From Bacillota bacterium (GTDB taxonomy: Bacteria > Bacillota > Clostridia > Oscillospirales > Ruminococcaceae), in the NCBI GenBank assembly GCA_029550985.1, contig JAKPGH010000245.1:1-13367 (forward strand): a stretch of 13,367 nucleotides of DNA, written 5' to 3'. Shown piece by piece: positions 1 through 7,345 of this stretch. The notes under the pieces were generated by a model. It was not told the origin of the DNA. It worked only from the letters and a program-made list of their open reading frames with translations, and ran no database searches. The position numbers and the translations under genes were made by a program. Within the stretch, counting starts at the first letter, position 1. Every line of letters starts with the position of its first letter.

Positions 1-146
1 GCTTTCGAATCTGTACTCATATGGGCCTATCATTTATTCTTCTGACGCCTTGCGCCTTATGGACTCTGGTTCGGGTGAAACCATTTTTCGGAAAGCCGCT
101 CTGAATACAGGTTCTTACGTTGCCATCAGGGAAGGCTTGTCCCTTT
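1..146. other. Unassigned window edge
   Basis: No gene can be assigned with confidence. On the plus strand one frame is open from base 2 to a stop at 188-190 and runs into the 3' end of prmC from the opposite side; its 62 residues match nothing I recognise. A 5-bp stem (AGGGA at 128-132, TCCCT at 140-144) followed by five T (144-148) looks like a weak terminator for plus-strand transcripts, so a convergent gene may end near here outside the window. In many Clostridia prfA or rpmE neighbours prmC, but neither is visible. Confidence 0.3.
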
Positions 147-983
147 TTAGGCTCTTTTGGCGCTGTTGCGGCTTTCCACTACCCGGATGATGCCGTTTAA
201 ATCCTTATGAAAGACAATGTCTTCAAAGTGGTTTTCCCGCAAAATGGTGGCCACGTCTTCCTCCTGCCCCATGCCGATTTCCATCAGCAGGGCGCCGCCG
301 GGGCGAAGCTGTTCCTTAAAGCGGCGGGCAATGGCCCGGAAATAATAAAGGCCGTCCTCGCCGCCGTCCAAAGCCGCCAGGGGCTCGTAACCCACCTCCA
401 CCTGCAGATCCCTGAACTGGTAATGGGGAATGTACGGGGGGTTGGAAACCACCATGTCCACCGGAACGGGGTGGGTGTATTCCCGCAAGTCGGAAAGGTG
501 CGGGGTGACATCCACTTGATTGAGTTCAATGTTCTGAAGCAGGTAGTTGTAAGCTTCCGGAGAAAACTCCTGGGCGGTCACCTGTGCGGCGGGGAAGTTG
601 TGCTTGATGGCGATGGCCACGCACCCGGTGCCGGAGCACAAATCCAGCACCTGGGGGGTTGGCACATCCATGGTTTTCAGCACGTTTAAGGCCGCGTCCA
701 CCAGAGTTTCGGTGTCCTGACGGGGAATGAGGACTCCGGGTCCTACTTTAAAAGGCAAAGAATAGAACTCCCACTCGCCCAGCAGGTATTGCAAGGGGTA
801 GCCGGCTCCCCGCCGTTTGAGCAGCGTTTCCAGCTTTTCTTTCTGCTCGGGAGTGGCGGGGCGGGCGTCGGCGTCGAGGGGTTTTACTCCGGTGACGTGG
901 GTAAAGAGCTCCCCGGCCTCAAAGGAGGTGGGAGCTGCGGCAAGCGTTTCTTCATACAATTCTTTTAAGGTTTCTGCTACCAT
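147..983 (-). CDS. prmC: Release factor glutamine N5-methyltransferase PrmC (HemK)
   Basis: PrmC uses S-adenosylmethionine to methylate the glutamine of the GGQ motif in release factors RF1 and RF2, which speeds peptide release at stop codons; it acts in the cytoplasm. The 278 residues are the usual family length. Residues 63-73 hold the conserved PLQYLLGEWEF segment, residues 86-92 a LIPRQDT version of the usual LIPRPET, residues 113-120 the SAM-binding LDLCSGTG, and residues 181-184 the NPPY catalytic motif that holds the glutamine amide. The ATG at 983 has an AAGGAG site 7 nt upstream. The start overlaps the end of the DUF1385 gene by 7 nt (ATGGTAG contains both the start and the upstream stop), so the two are probably translationally coupled. 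The DUF1385-prmC pairing is typical of Clostridia, often with prfA and rpmE nearby. Function assignment is firm. Confidence 0.97.
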   Translation of the reverse strand: MVAETLKELYEETLAAAPTSFEAGELFTHVTGVKPLDADARPATPEQKEKLETLLKRRGAGYPLQYLLGEWEFYSLPFKVGPGVLIPRQDTETLVDAALNVLKTMDVPTPQVLDLCSGTGCVAIAIKHNFPAAQVTAQEFSPEAYNYLLQNIELNQVDVTPHLSDLREYTHPVPVDMVVSNPPYIPHYQFRDLQVEVGYEPLAALDGGEDGLYYFRAIARRFKEQLRPGGALLMEIGMGQEEDVATILRENHFEDIVFHKDLNGIIRVVESRNSAKRA

Positions 984-1906
984 TGGTCGGCTCCTTTTTC
1001 TACTGGAATCACAGGCAACATTGAGGCAATCGCCACCTCAATCTGGCTGTCGTCGGGCTCGTTGGTGGTCAGCCGCTGCAACCAAAGGCCGGGGGCGGAA
1101 ACCGCTCGGGTCAACGGATTGTCGTGGCGGCCGGCATATTTGATGATCTCGTAGGAAATGCCCACCACAACGGGCAGCAAAGCGATTTTCAGCACCACCC
1201 GCAGCAGAACGCTTTCCCAGGAAACCACAGAAAACACCAAAATGGAAATGACCAGCACAATCAGCAAAAAGCTGGTGCCGCACCGGGGATGAAACCGGGA
1301 ATGGACCCGGACGTTTTCCACCGTCAGTTCCTGCCCCGCTTCGTAACAGGCGATGGTCTTGTGCTCCGCCCCGTGATATTCAAAGACCCGGCGAATATCC
1401 GGCAGGCGGGACACCAGCGCCAGATAAGCGAGAAAGACGCTGATTTTGCACAGCCCCTCCAGCAGAGACTTGCCCATGGGGGAAATCTCTACTAGTTTAC
1501 CCAAAAGACTCACCAATAAAGCGGGAAGAGCCGTAAAAAGCAAAAGGGCAAGGCCGACGCCCATCACCAGGGCAAAGGCGGACACCACCGTGGTGAGATT
1601 CTTGCCCAGCCGCTTGGCCAACCATTGCTCGAATTTGGAGGGCTGTTCCTCCTCCAGCCCCGCTTTGGAGGCGGAGCGCATCAAACACTTGTAGCCGAAG
1701 AGCAGAGAATCCAACAGATTAAATACTCCTCGTATAAACGGAGTTTTCTTATACCACTTTTTGGCGGAACCGGTCTCCCAGGTTTCCACTTCAATTTCGC
1801 CGTCAGGCAGGCGCACCGCCATGGCGGAAAGGGCGGGGCCCCGCATCATCACGCCCTCAATCAGGGCTTGCCCTCCAATGGAGGTTTTAAAGTTTTTCTG
1901 ATTCAA
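977..1906 (-). CDS. DUF1385 family membrane protein (YqhQ-like)
   Basis: This belongs to the DUF1385 family (B. subtilis YqhQ), whose biochemical function is not established. The N-terminus has the family signature GGQALIEGVMMRGP (residues 11-24), and the mid-region has EYHGAEHKT (about 176-184) followed by a Cys-Tyr-Glu stretch. Hydrophobic segments lie near residues 105-135, 150-168 and, after the HGAEHK region, about 212-260, so it is a multi-pass membrane protein with conserved cytosolic loops. No ATG fits. A TTG at 1918 has AAGGA directly against it with no spacer, whereas the TTG at 1906 has GGAG with a 6-nt spacer and puts the GGQ motif where the family usually has it, so 1906 is chosen (309 aa). 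It follows the histidine kinase by 114 bp and overlaps prmC. Family assignment is firm; role unknown. Confidence 0.93.
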   Translation of the reverse strand: MNQKNFKTSIGGQALIEGVMMRGPALSAMAVRLPDGEIEVETWETGSAKKWYKKTPFIRGVFNLLDSLLFGYKCLMRSASKAGLEEEQPSKFEQWLAKRLGKNLTTVVSAFALVMGVGLALLLFTALPALLVSLLGKLVEISPMGKSLLEGLCKISVFLAYLALVSRLPDIRRVFEYHGAEHKTIACYEAGQELTVENVRVHSRFHPRCGTSFLLIVLVISILVFSVVSWESVLLRVVLKIALLPVVVGISYEIIKYAGRHDNPLTRAVSAPGLWLQRLTTNEPDDSQIEVAIASMLPVIPVEKGADQW

Positions 1907-1984
1907 AGCTGGCTCCAATCCTTGCTTGCAGCAATGTTATGTGATAAAGGTTTTTGCTTTGTTTCGGTAAAATCCTTTCTGGAT

Positions 1985-2013
1985 ATTATATGATTTTCAT
2001 CCAAACGGTGTTA
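1985..2013 (-). promoter_or_regulatory. Possible promoter before DUF1385-prmC
   Basis: In the 114-bp gap between the histidine kinase and DUF1385, the minus strand holds a perfect TATAAT at 1990-1985. The matching -35 position at 17 bp (TAACAC, 2013-2008) is poor. It could give DUF1385-prmC some expression independent of the two-component operon. The call rests on the -10 alone. Confidence 0.3.
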
Positions 2014-2020
2014 TTTTCTC

Positions 2021-3469
2021 TTAAGAAGTCCCCTCGGCGGCATCGTTGATTTCCGCCAGCTCGTCCTGCTTTTTCATGATGGGCAGGGTGATGGTGACGG
2101 TGGTTCCCTTGCCGTACTGGGACTGGATATCCAGGGTGCCGTTGTGGCGGGTGACAATTTCGTCGGCTACCGCCAGCCCGATGCCGGAACCGCGGCGGGT
2201 GGAGTTGGCCTTGTAGAACTTGGTTTTTACTTTGCCCAAGTCGCCTTCCTTGATGCCGATGCCGGTGTCGGATACGGTGATGACCAGCTTGTTCTGGACA
2301 ATTTCGGCGTTGACGGTGACGGTTCCTCCGGGGTCGGAGTATTTGATGGCGTTGTCGATGACATTGACAAAGACCTGCCGGATTTTATTTTTATCTCCCC
2401 GGATGGGGGCGTAGATGTCCCCTTCCTCGTAAATGAGGTGGATGCCGTCCCGTTTGGCCCGCTCGGTGTACATCATCACCGCTTCGGAAAGCTCGGCCAC
2501 CGGGTCCATCCGGCTCATAATCAGCTTCAGACGCCCGCTCTGCATCCGGGAAAAGTCCAGCAGCTCCTCCACCATGGAGCTTAAGCGTTCGGTTTCGCTG
2601 AGGATGACCTTCATTCCCTTTTGCAGGGTTTCCTTGTCCTCCCCGCCGTCGGAGAGGATGGTCTCGCCCCAGCCCTGAATGGCGGTGAGGGGGGTGCGCA
2701 GCTCGTGGGAGACCGAGGAGATGAAGTCGTTTTTCATGGTTTCGGCGGCGCCCAGCTCCTCCGCCATGTAGTTGATGATGTCGCACAGCTCGCCGATTTC
2801 GTCGTCGTTTTTCTTGGTCAGGCGGGCGCGGAAGTCGCCCTGGGCGATGCGCCGGGCGGTTTCCCCCACTTCGCCCACCGGGTTGACGATGGAGTTGATG
2901 AAGTAGGAGCTGGAAAAGAGGACCAGCAGCAGAATGACGCAGCCCAGCACCACCAGGCCGCTGATAATCCAGGCAATCTGGCGGTCCACATAGGCGAGGG
3001 ACACCAGAAAGCGCACCGCCGAAATATTGCTGCCCGGGAGGGAAAGCACCATGGTGACGGCCATCACCCGCTCCTCCCCCATCTGGCCGACATAATAACC
3101 CGAACGGTCGGGAGAGACCAGGGCTTGCCGGAAGTCGTCCAGGGTGGTTTTGTCGTCGGGCTCAAAGCCGCTGGAGGTGTAGAGAATCTTCCCGTCCTCC
3201 GCCAGCACCATCATTTCCATTTTGTCCTTGGCGGGAAAGGAGATGACGTAATCCCGCACCTGGGTTTGAAAATCCTGGGTTTTGTCTTCGGCGTAACGGG
3301 TAAAGACAATGTTGGCCGAATCCGCCCGGGAAAGAAGGGTCTGGCGCACCGAGTTGTAGTAGTAGTTGGCAATGCCGATGGCTGCCGCGATTTCAATCAC
3401 CAGAATGATGACGACAATGACGCCGAAGCTGTTGAACAGCCAGCGCCGGGTAATTCGCTTGATGGCCAT
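2021..3469 (-). CDS. Sensor histidine kinase, HAMP type
   Basis: This is a membrane sensor kinase that autophosphorylates on histidine and passes the phosphate to the response regulator encoded just upstream. Domains in order over 482 residues: membrane segment about 12-35; extracytoplasmic domain about 38-163, with a PAS/Cache-like strand pattern (MMVLAEDGKILYTSS at 86-100); second membrane segment about 166-190; HAMP about 191-240; HisKA with SHELRTP and phospho-acceptor His255; HATPase_c with the N-box (Asn369, Asn373), DTGIGI at 401-406 and GSGIGLAV at 427-434. All catalytic boxes are intact. The ATG at 3469 has GGGAGA 8 nt upstream. It lies 101 bp after the regulator, with a strong hairpin between them. 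The architecture is like PhoR/ResE/WalK-type kinases. The stimulus cannot be read from sequence, and I do not assign a gene name. Confidence 0.95.
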   Translation of the reverse strand: MAIKRITRRWLFNSFGVIVVIILVIEIAAAIGIANYYYNSVRQTLLSRADSANIVFTRYAEDKTQDFQTQVRDYVISFPAKDKMEMMVLAEDGKILYTSSGFEPDDKTTLDDFRQALVSPDRSGYYVGQMGEERVMAVTMVLSLPGSNISAVRFLVSLAYVDRQIAWIISGLVVLGCVILLLVLFSSSYFINSIVNPVGEVGETARRIAQGDFRARLTKKNDDEIGELCDIINYMAEELGAAETMKNDFISSVSHELRTPLTAIQGWGETILSDGGEDKETLQKGMKVILSETERLSSMVEELLDFSRMQSGRLKLIMSRMDPVAELSEAVMMYTERAKRDGIHLIYEEGDIYAPIRGDKNKIRQVFVNVIDNAIKYSDPGGTVTVNAEIVQNKLVITVSDTGIGIKEGDLGKVKTKFYKANSTRRGSGIGLAVADEIVTRHNGTLDIQSQYGKGTTVTITLPIMKKQDELAEINDAAEGTS

Positions 3470-3509
3470 ATCGTCATCTCCCTTCGGGATGGAATGAAAG
3501 CAGCAGTTA

Positions 3510-3534
3510 CGCCGGGCTGGCTGGTTGCCCGGCG
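3510..3534 (-). other. Hairpin in the regulator-kinase intergenic region
   Basis: A perfect 8-bp GC-only stem (CGCCGGGC at 3510-3517, GCCCGGCG at 3527-3534) closes a 9-nt loop in the 101-bp gap between response regulator and kinase. On the transcribed minus strand it is not followed by a T tract, so it is not a normal intrinsic terminator. It could stabilise the regulator mRNA end or reduce read-through into the kinase. A 10-bp direct repeat, GGGCTGGCTG, occurs at 3514-3523 and again at 3553-3562. Confidence 0.55.
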
Positions 3535-3570
3535 CACAGTTGGAACGTCAAAGGGCTGGCTGTGGCAGGG

Positions 3571-4266
3571 TCAGTCCACCCATTTGTATCCATAGCCCCA
3601 GATGGTGAGAATGTGCTTGGGTTTGGAGGGGTCGTCCTCAATTTTCATCCGCAGGCGGCGGATGTTGACGTCCACGATTTTGACGTCGCCGTAGTAGTCC
3701 TCTCCCCATACATGGGACAAAATTTCGCTGCGCTCCATGGCCACGTTGGGGTGGGACATAAAGAATTCCATAATCTGAAATTCCATCTGGGTCAAATCCA
3801 CCGGTTTGCCCTTTTTGGTGAGGGAGCGGCTCTTGATGTTGAGGACAAAGTCGCCCGACACAATCTGGCTGGCCGGCTCGCTGGCGGACCGCGCCATGGA
3901 AACCCGGCGGTAAACCGCGTCCACCCGGGCCAGCAGCTCGGTGGGAGAAAAAGGTTTGGTCACGTAGTCGTCGGCTCCCAGCATCAAGCCCGAAACCTTG
4001 TCCATTTCCTGCGTCTTGGCCGAAAGCATGATGATTCCCACCGAATTGGAGGCGGCCCGAATCTGCTTGCAGACCTCAAAGCCGTCGATTCCCGGCATCA
4101 TCACGTCCAAAAGAACAACGTCGAAGTCCCCGTCGTTTTTCTTAAAAACCTCCAGAGCTTTTTCCCCGTTGTCCACGTCGGTTACCACATATCCGGCCCG
4201 GCGCAGGTTGATGACCACAAAATCGCGAATGACATCTTCGTCTTCTGCTATCAGAATCTTTTTCAT
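3571..4266 (-). CDS. OmpR/PhoB-family response regulator
   Basis: This is a DNA-binding transcription factor activated by phosphorylation, partner of the sensor kinase that follows it. The receiver domain (about 1-118 of 231 residues) has the acidic pocket Glu8-Asp9, phospho-acceptor Asp54 in LLDVMMPG, switch Ser82 and Lys104 in TKPFSP. The C-terminal winged-helix domain (about 130-229) has the usual LTQMEFQIMEF strand-helix start, a recognition helix in VDVNIRRLRMKIE, and the wing ending IWGYGYKW. The chosen ATG at 4266 has a strong GAGGAGG site and starts the canonical MKKILIAEDE; a longer frame from 4299 adds an atypical N-terminus and lacks support. It sits between a lipoprotein gene (110 bp upstream) and the kinase. 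Overall type is firm; target genes are unknown. Confidence 0.96.
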   Translation of the reverse strand: MKKILIAEDEDVIRDFVVINLRRAGYVVTDVDNGEKALEVFKKNDGDFDVVLLDVMMPGIDGFEVCKQIRAASNSVGIIMLSAKTQEMDKVSGLMLGADDYVTKPFSPTELLARVDAVYRRVSMARSASEPASQIVSGDFVLNIKSRSLTKKGKPVDLTQMEFQIMEFFMSHPNVAMERSEILSHVWGEDYYGDVKIVDVNIRRLRMKIEDDPSKPKHILTIWGYGYKWVD

Positions 4267-4376
4267 CGTTCCGTCCTCCTCGTCTAAGTTATTGCGCAAC
4301 CTGCCTGAAAGGAAGAGCCGGCGGCTCCTGCCGTTCCGGGCAACAGGCGCGTGGGATGCCGGGCGGAAAATGGATG

Positions 4377-5702
4377 CTACAACAACATGAACAGCTGGGT
4401 TTCCAGCTCCCGCTCGGTGATGGCAAGGGGTTCTTCCGTGGTGGCGGGAATGTAGGCCTTGTACTGGAACATCCCCCGCTGCACCAAATCAATATAGTTT
4501 TTGGTAAACTGGTCCTGATAGTCCCGGATGGAATACACCCCAATCCGCAACAGCTCGGTGGTGGCGAAATCCGTCACCGGGTCCACCTTGTAAAAGCGCC
4601 ACTCGTTGCTTTCCGGCCGGCGCCGGATGGTGACGTTCCCCAGCCAACGCTCCGGGAAAAACACCAGGTACCCAGCCTCCTCGTTGACGGCGGCGGAGTA
4701 AACCCGCTGGAAGGAGTAGCCGGACTGTTCGGCGGAGGTGGTAAGTCGAAGGTAGTTGGTCAGAGGAGGAGGCTCCAGCTCGTCTTCCGAAAGATAGCCC
4801 GGCAATTCGGAATGGGTGGGAATTTCCACAAGGCCGTCCTCCTGCAAGTCCACGCTCAACACTTCCTGTTCCCGGAAGGTTTCGCTGTAAAGCTCAAAAT
4901 TCAGTTCTCCCACCAGAGATTGCAGCCCGTTGCGGGTAACGGCCACCACCTCGGTGGCGGTGAAGGAATCGGCGCGCAACTGGTCGATGTAGACGGCGTA
5001 GCCGTTGTCCAGCCGGCCGCGGCACATCTGGAGCACCGCGACCATATCCGGGGAAAGGGCCAGTTCGCCCAGGGTGGAAAGGCGGCCGTCCACCGTTCGG
5101 CCCAACAGGGTGAGCTGATAGTAGTCGGAGCTGTCCTGCCGAATCAGCAGGATTTCGTTGAGCCCGTCGCCAAAGTAATCGTCCACATCCAGACTTTCAT
5201 AGGCCATTTGGGCTTCCCGGGACCAGTTGCCGTCCCGATAGGCGTACACTCCCAGGGTATAGGTGCCCTTGCGGGAATTGTGCCACCCAATCAGCAGCGA
5301 GCAGCTTTCCCGATCCAGCAGGTGGGAAAATTGAACGAAATCCACCTGGTCTCCGTTTCCGGTAATGTCCCGGACCTGCTGAAAATAGCCGTCTTTGGTT
5401 TCCCGCAGCACCTTGGCCCGGACCATTTCGTCTCCCGCGCGGTTGGTGTAAAAGACAATGGCTTCCTGCAGGCCGTCGTTGTCCATATCAAAGAACACAA
5501 AGGGCGAGCGGTATTCTCCCCGCTGAGGATACTGATACAATATGCTGCCGGGGCTTACGGTAGCCTGCAAGGCTTCCTCCACCATGGTCTGCCTCTGATT
5601 CAGGCGGGGAGGAACCAGCAGATCCTCGGCATTCATGGAAATGGAGGCGCATCCTCCCAGCAGAAAAAGACATAGCGTCAGTGCCAATAGTTTGTTCGCC
5701 AT
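4377..5702 (-). CDS. FG-GAP/VCBS-like lipoprotein of unknown function
   Basis: This is a predicted exported lipoprotein of 441 residues. The N-terminus has a short signal peptide with lipobox LLGGC, so Cys18 should be lipidated and the protein anchored outside the membrane. Residues 70-83 (FDMDNDGLQEAIVF) and about 172-186 (DVDDYFGDGLNEILL) fit the Asp-rich D-x-D-x-D-G loops followed by a hydrophobic strand seen in FG-GAP/VCBS beta-propeller repeats, which often bind calcium; the spacing suggests a propeller-like fold over much of the protein. The start at 5702 has AGGAGGG just upstream and gives a proper signal peptide; an upstream ATG at 5741 would bury it. A strong promoter precedes it and a two-component system follows in the same direction. 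An accessory or sensing role for that system is inference. Confidence 0.85.
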   Translation of the reverse strand: MANKLLALTLCLFLLGGCASISMNAEDLLVPPRLNQRQTMVEEALQATVSPGSILYQYPQRGEYRSPFVFFDMDNDGLQEAIVFYTNRAGDEMVRAKVLRETKDGYFQQVRDITGNGDQVDFVQFSHLLDRESCSLLIGWHNSRKGTYTLGVYAYRDGNWSREAQMAYESLDVDDYFGDGLNEILLIRQDSSDYYQLTLLGRTVDGRLSTLGELALSPDMVAVLQMCRGRLDNGYAVYIDQLRADSFTATEVVAVTRNGLQSLVGELNFELYSETFREQEVLSVDLQEDGLVEIPTHSELPGYLSEDELEPPPLTNYLRLTTSAEQSGYSFQRVYSAAVNEEAGYLVFFPERWLGNVTIRRRPESNEWRFYKVDPVTDFATTELLRIGVYSIRDYQDQFTKNYIDLVQRGMFQYKAYIPATTEEPLAITERELETQLFMLL

Positions 5703-5775
5703 GTCCGCCCTCCTAAACTTACTGCCATCGGCTTTGGCCATACCGCCGCTGATACGCGGGATAACCTATCCTGTT

Positions 5776-5804
5776 ATTCTACATTATCTCATGCAAAAAG
5801 TCAA
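5776..5804 (-). promoter_or_regulatory. Sigma-A promoter for the lipoprotein/two-component operon
   Basis: Read on the minus strand: -35 TTGACT (5804-5799), a 17-bp spacer, -10 TAGAAT (5781-5776). This is five of six matches at each hexamer with ideal spacing. Transcription would start near 5769, leaving a leader of roughly 65 nt before the lipoprotein start. It lies just past the tcdA terminator, so the operon is insulated from tcdA. Confidence 0.75.
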
Positions 5805-5830
5805 TAAAACCGCTGTATCAAGCGGACTTT
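5800..5830 (-). terminator. Intrinsic terminator of tcdA
   Basis: On the minus strand, just after the tcdA stop, CCGCT and AGCGG (5825-5821 and 5814-5810) form a 5-bp GC-rich stem with a 6-nt loop. It is extended by A/T pairs and followed by TTTTATT. Its trailing bases overlap the -35 of the next operon. Confidence 0.7.
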
Positions 5831-5832
5831 TG

Positions 5833-6570
5833 TCACTTTGCCTCCCGCGTTTCCCCAATCAAATCCCGCAGCACTTCTCCCGCCGCAATCAGCCCCGCCA
5901 CCGGGGGCACAAAAGAGACGCTGCCCGGCACGCTGCGCTTGCCCTGCCTGGGGGCTTCGGTGGGGCAGGCGTCGGGGTGGACCGACCGGGGCTCCTCGTC
6001 GGACCACACCACCTTGAGGGACGCAACACCCCGTTTGCGCAGCTCCCGGCGCATCACCTTGCAGAGGGGACAGACCCGGGTTTCGTAAAGGTCGCCGACC
6101 CGAAAGCGGGTGGGGTCCAGCTTGTTGCCCGCTCCCATACAGCTGATGAGGGGGATGTTGCGCCGGACACACTCCTCCGCCAGCGCCAGTTTGGCGGACA
6201 CCGTATCCACGGCGTCGATGACGTAGTCGGGAGCAGGCTCCAGCAACTCCGAGACGTTTTCCGGCAGGACAAACATCTCTTTAACCTCCACTTTAACCTG
6301 GGGCGCCACCAAGGCAATCCGCTCCGCCATGGCCTGGGTTTTGGGCTGTCCCACCGTTTGGGTGGTGGCCAGCAGCTGCCGGTTGAGGTTGGAAATAGCG
6401 ACCCGGTCGCTATCCACCAGCAACAGGGCGCCCACTCCGCAGCGGGCCAAAGCTTCGGCAGCATGGGAGCCGACGCCCCCCAGTCCGATCACCGCCACCC
6501 GGGACTGGGCAAGGCGGGCCAAATTTGCTCTTCCCAGCAACAGTTCCACCCGGGACAGTGCGTGTTCCAT
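5833..6570 (-). CDS. tcdA: tRNA threonylcarbamoyladenosine dehydratase TcdA
   Basis: This is an E1-like ATP-dependent enzyme that cyclises t6A at position 37 of ANN-decoding tRNAs to ct6A (B. subtilis YrvM, E. coli CsdL/YgdL). The Rossmann nucleotide loop GLGGVGSHAAEAL spans residues 29-41, followed by VDSDRVAISNLNRQ at 52-65, the arrangement that fixes Asp and the Asn-Arg-Gln in ThiF/MoeB-fold enzymes. A VIDAVDT stretch lies at 117-123 and CPLC at 167-170. The chosen ATG at 6570 (245 aa) has AGGTGA about 5 nt upstream; ATGs at 6594 and 6642 lack a ribosome site and add an atypical N-terminus. The C-terminus keeps the family's PPVAGLIAAGEVLRDL. It is a single-gene unit between two terminators. 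A general ThiF-family activity is the alternative, but the whole-length pattern fits TcdA well. Confidence 0.93.
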   Translation of the reverse strand: MEHALSRVELLLGRANLARLAQSRVAVIGLGGVGSHAAEALARCGVGALLLVDSDRVAISNLNRQLLATTQTVGQPKTQAMAERIALVAPQVKVEVKEMFVLPENVSELLEPAPDYVIDAVDTVSAKLALAEECVRRNIPLISCMGAGNKLDPTRFRVGDLYETRVCPLCKVMRRELRKRGVASLKVVWSDEEPRSVHPDACPTEAPRQGKRSVPGSVSFVPPVAGLIAAGEVLRDLIGETREAK

Positions 6571-6655
6571 TCCATCACCTACTTGCAATATCATTGGCAG
6601 TTTTGTCAAATTGCAAAGACTACTATAACATAAAACCGCCAAAAGAAAAACCGCA

Positions 6656-6685
6656 AAAACCGCCTCCCGGAAGGTTGGCGGTTTT
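6656..6685 (-). terminator. Intrinsic terminator after the FMN reductase
   Basis: A perfect 9-bp stem (AAAACCGCC at 6656-6664, GGCGGTTTT at 6677-6685) closes a 12-nt loop. Read on the minus strand the stem is followed by further T-rich sequence, so it terminates the glucokinase-reductase unit. Its A/T arms also allow some function on the plus strand. The left arm is repeated at 6632-6640. Confidence 0.85.
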
Positions 6686-6692
6686 AATCAAA

Positions 6693-7253
6693 TCATTGGT
6701 TATTCTGCAAAAATGCCAAAAAGGCATCCACTTGTTTTTGCAGAAAAGTGGCGCTGTCGGAAAGCTTCAGCTTTTTCCGGTCGTCCAACTGCTTCCAGAC
6801 ATCGGGTATGGTGAGGCGTGGAAAGTTCATCACCTTCATGTTCAAAAAGCTGATGAGGGTGACCAGATGGTCCTGGGCAAGCCCCGTTCCCGACATGCCG
6901 AGGGACGCGCCGCTGATGGCGGCAGGCTTTCCGTCCAGCACCTGTCCCCCGCCCGGTTCGGCAGGCCTTGACAGCCAGTCGATGAGGTTTTTCAGCACCC
7001 CGGGGAAAAAGTGGTTGTATTCCGGGGTGAAGAACCAAATCCCGTCGGCGGACGCCACAACCTGCCGCACCCGCCGTACCGGCTCCGGCGGCGGGAACTC
7101 CATATCCTCGTTCATCATGGGGACGTCGGCGTATTCCAGCAGCTCAAAGTCCGCCCGGTTCCCCACCGCTTCCCTGGCCAGAAGCGCCAGTTGGCGGTTG
7201 AAGGAATCTTTCCGCAGAGAGCCCACGATAGCCACAATTTTTGGTTTTTTCAT
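6693..7253 (-). CDS. NAD(P)H-dependent FMN reductase, flavodoxin-like
   Basis: This is a cytosolic flavoprotein of the NADPH-dependent FMN/quinone/azo reductase family, which moves two electrons from NAD(P)H to flavins, quinones or azo compounds. Within 186 residues, GSLRKDSFNRQL (11-22) is the phosphate-binding loop for FMN after the first strand, and TPEYNHFFPGVLKNLIDWLS (76-95) is the hallmark of the family, with Tyr/Asn contacting the isoalloxazine. GKPAAISGASLGMSGT (108-123) is the third conserved stretch. The ATG at 7253 has AAGGGGG 8 nt upstream; a longer frame to 7310 adds an unlikely N-terminus. It follows the glucokinase by 92 bp on the same strand, and the pair ends at a strong terminator. 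The physiological substrate is not predictable. Confidence 0.92.
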   Translation of the reverse strand: MKKPKIVAIVGSLRKDSFNRQLALLAREAVGNRADFELLEYADVPMMNEDMEFPPPEPVRRVRQVVASADGIWFFTPEYNHFFPGVLKNLIDWLSRPAEPGGGQVLDGKPAAISGASLGMSGTGLAQDHLVTLISFLNMKVMNFPRLTIPDVWKQLDDRKKLKLSDSATFLQKQVDAFLAFLQNNQ

Positions 7254-7345
7254 AAAGCTTTCCCCCTTGTGTGTTACTGTTTTCAGTATTGCAAAAAGTT
7301 TGGCATTCATTCCAAAAGGGGTAAGACTTTTTCTGTCCGGCCGGT

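Noticed and set aside
2621..3595. Long plus-strand open frame opposite the histidine kinase
   Set aside because: The minus strand encodes an intact kinase with all boxes; the antisense product is low-complexity and has no family features.
4289..4330. Terminator between lipoprotein and response regulator
   Set aside because: GAGCC/GGCTC can pair with a 3-nt loop, but the stem is short and the following TTCCTTT is a poor T tract, so read-through into the regulator is more likely.
4356..5675. Long open frame of about 439 codons on the plus strand opposite the lipoprotein gene
   Set aside because: It is antisense to a gene with signal peptide, ribosome site and promoter; its composition (rich in His, Gly, Gln) is what GC-rich codon bias gives on the opposite strand, and no domain is recognisable.
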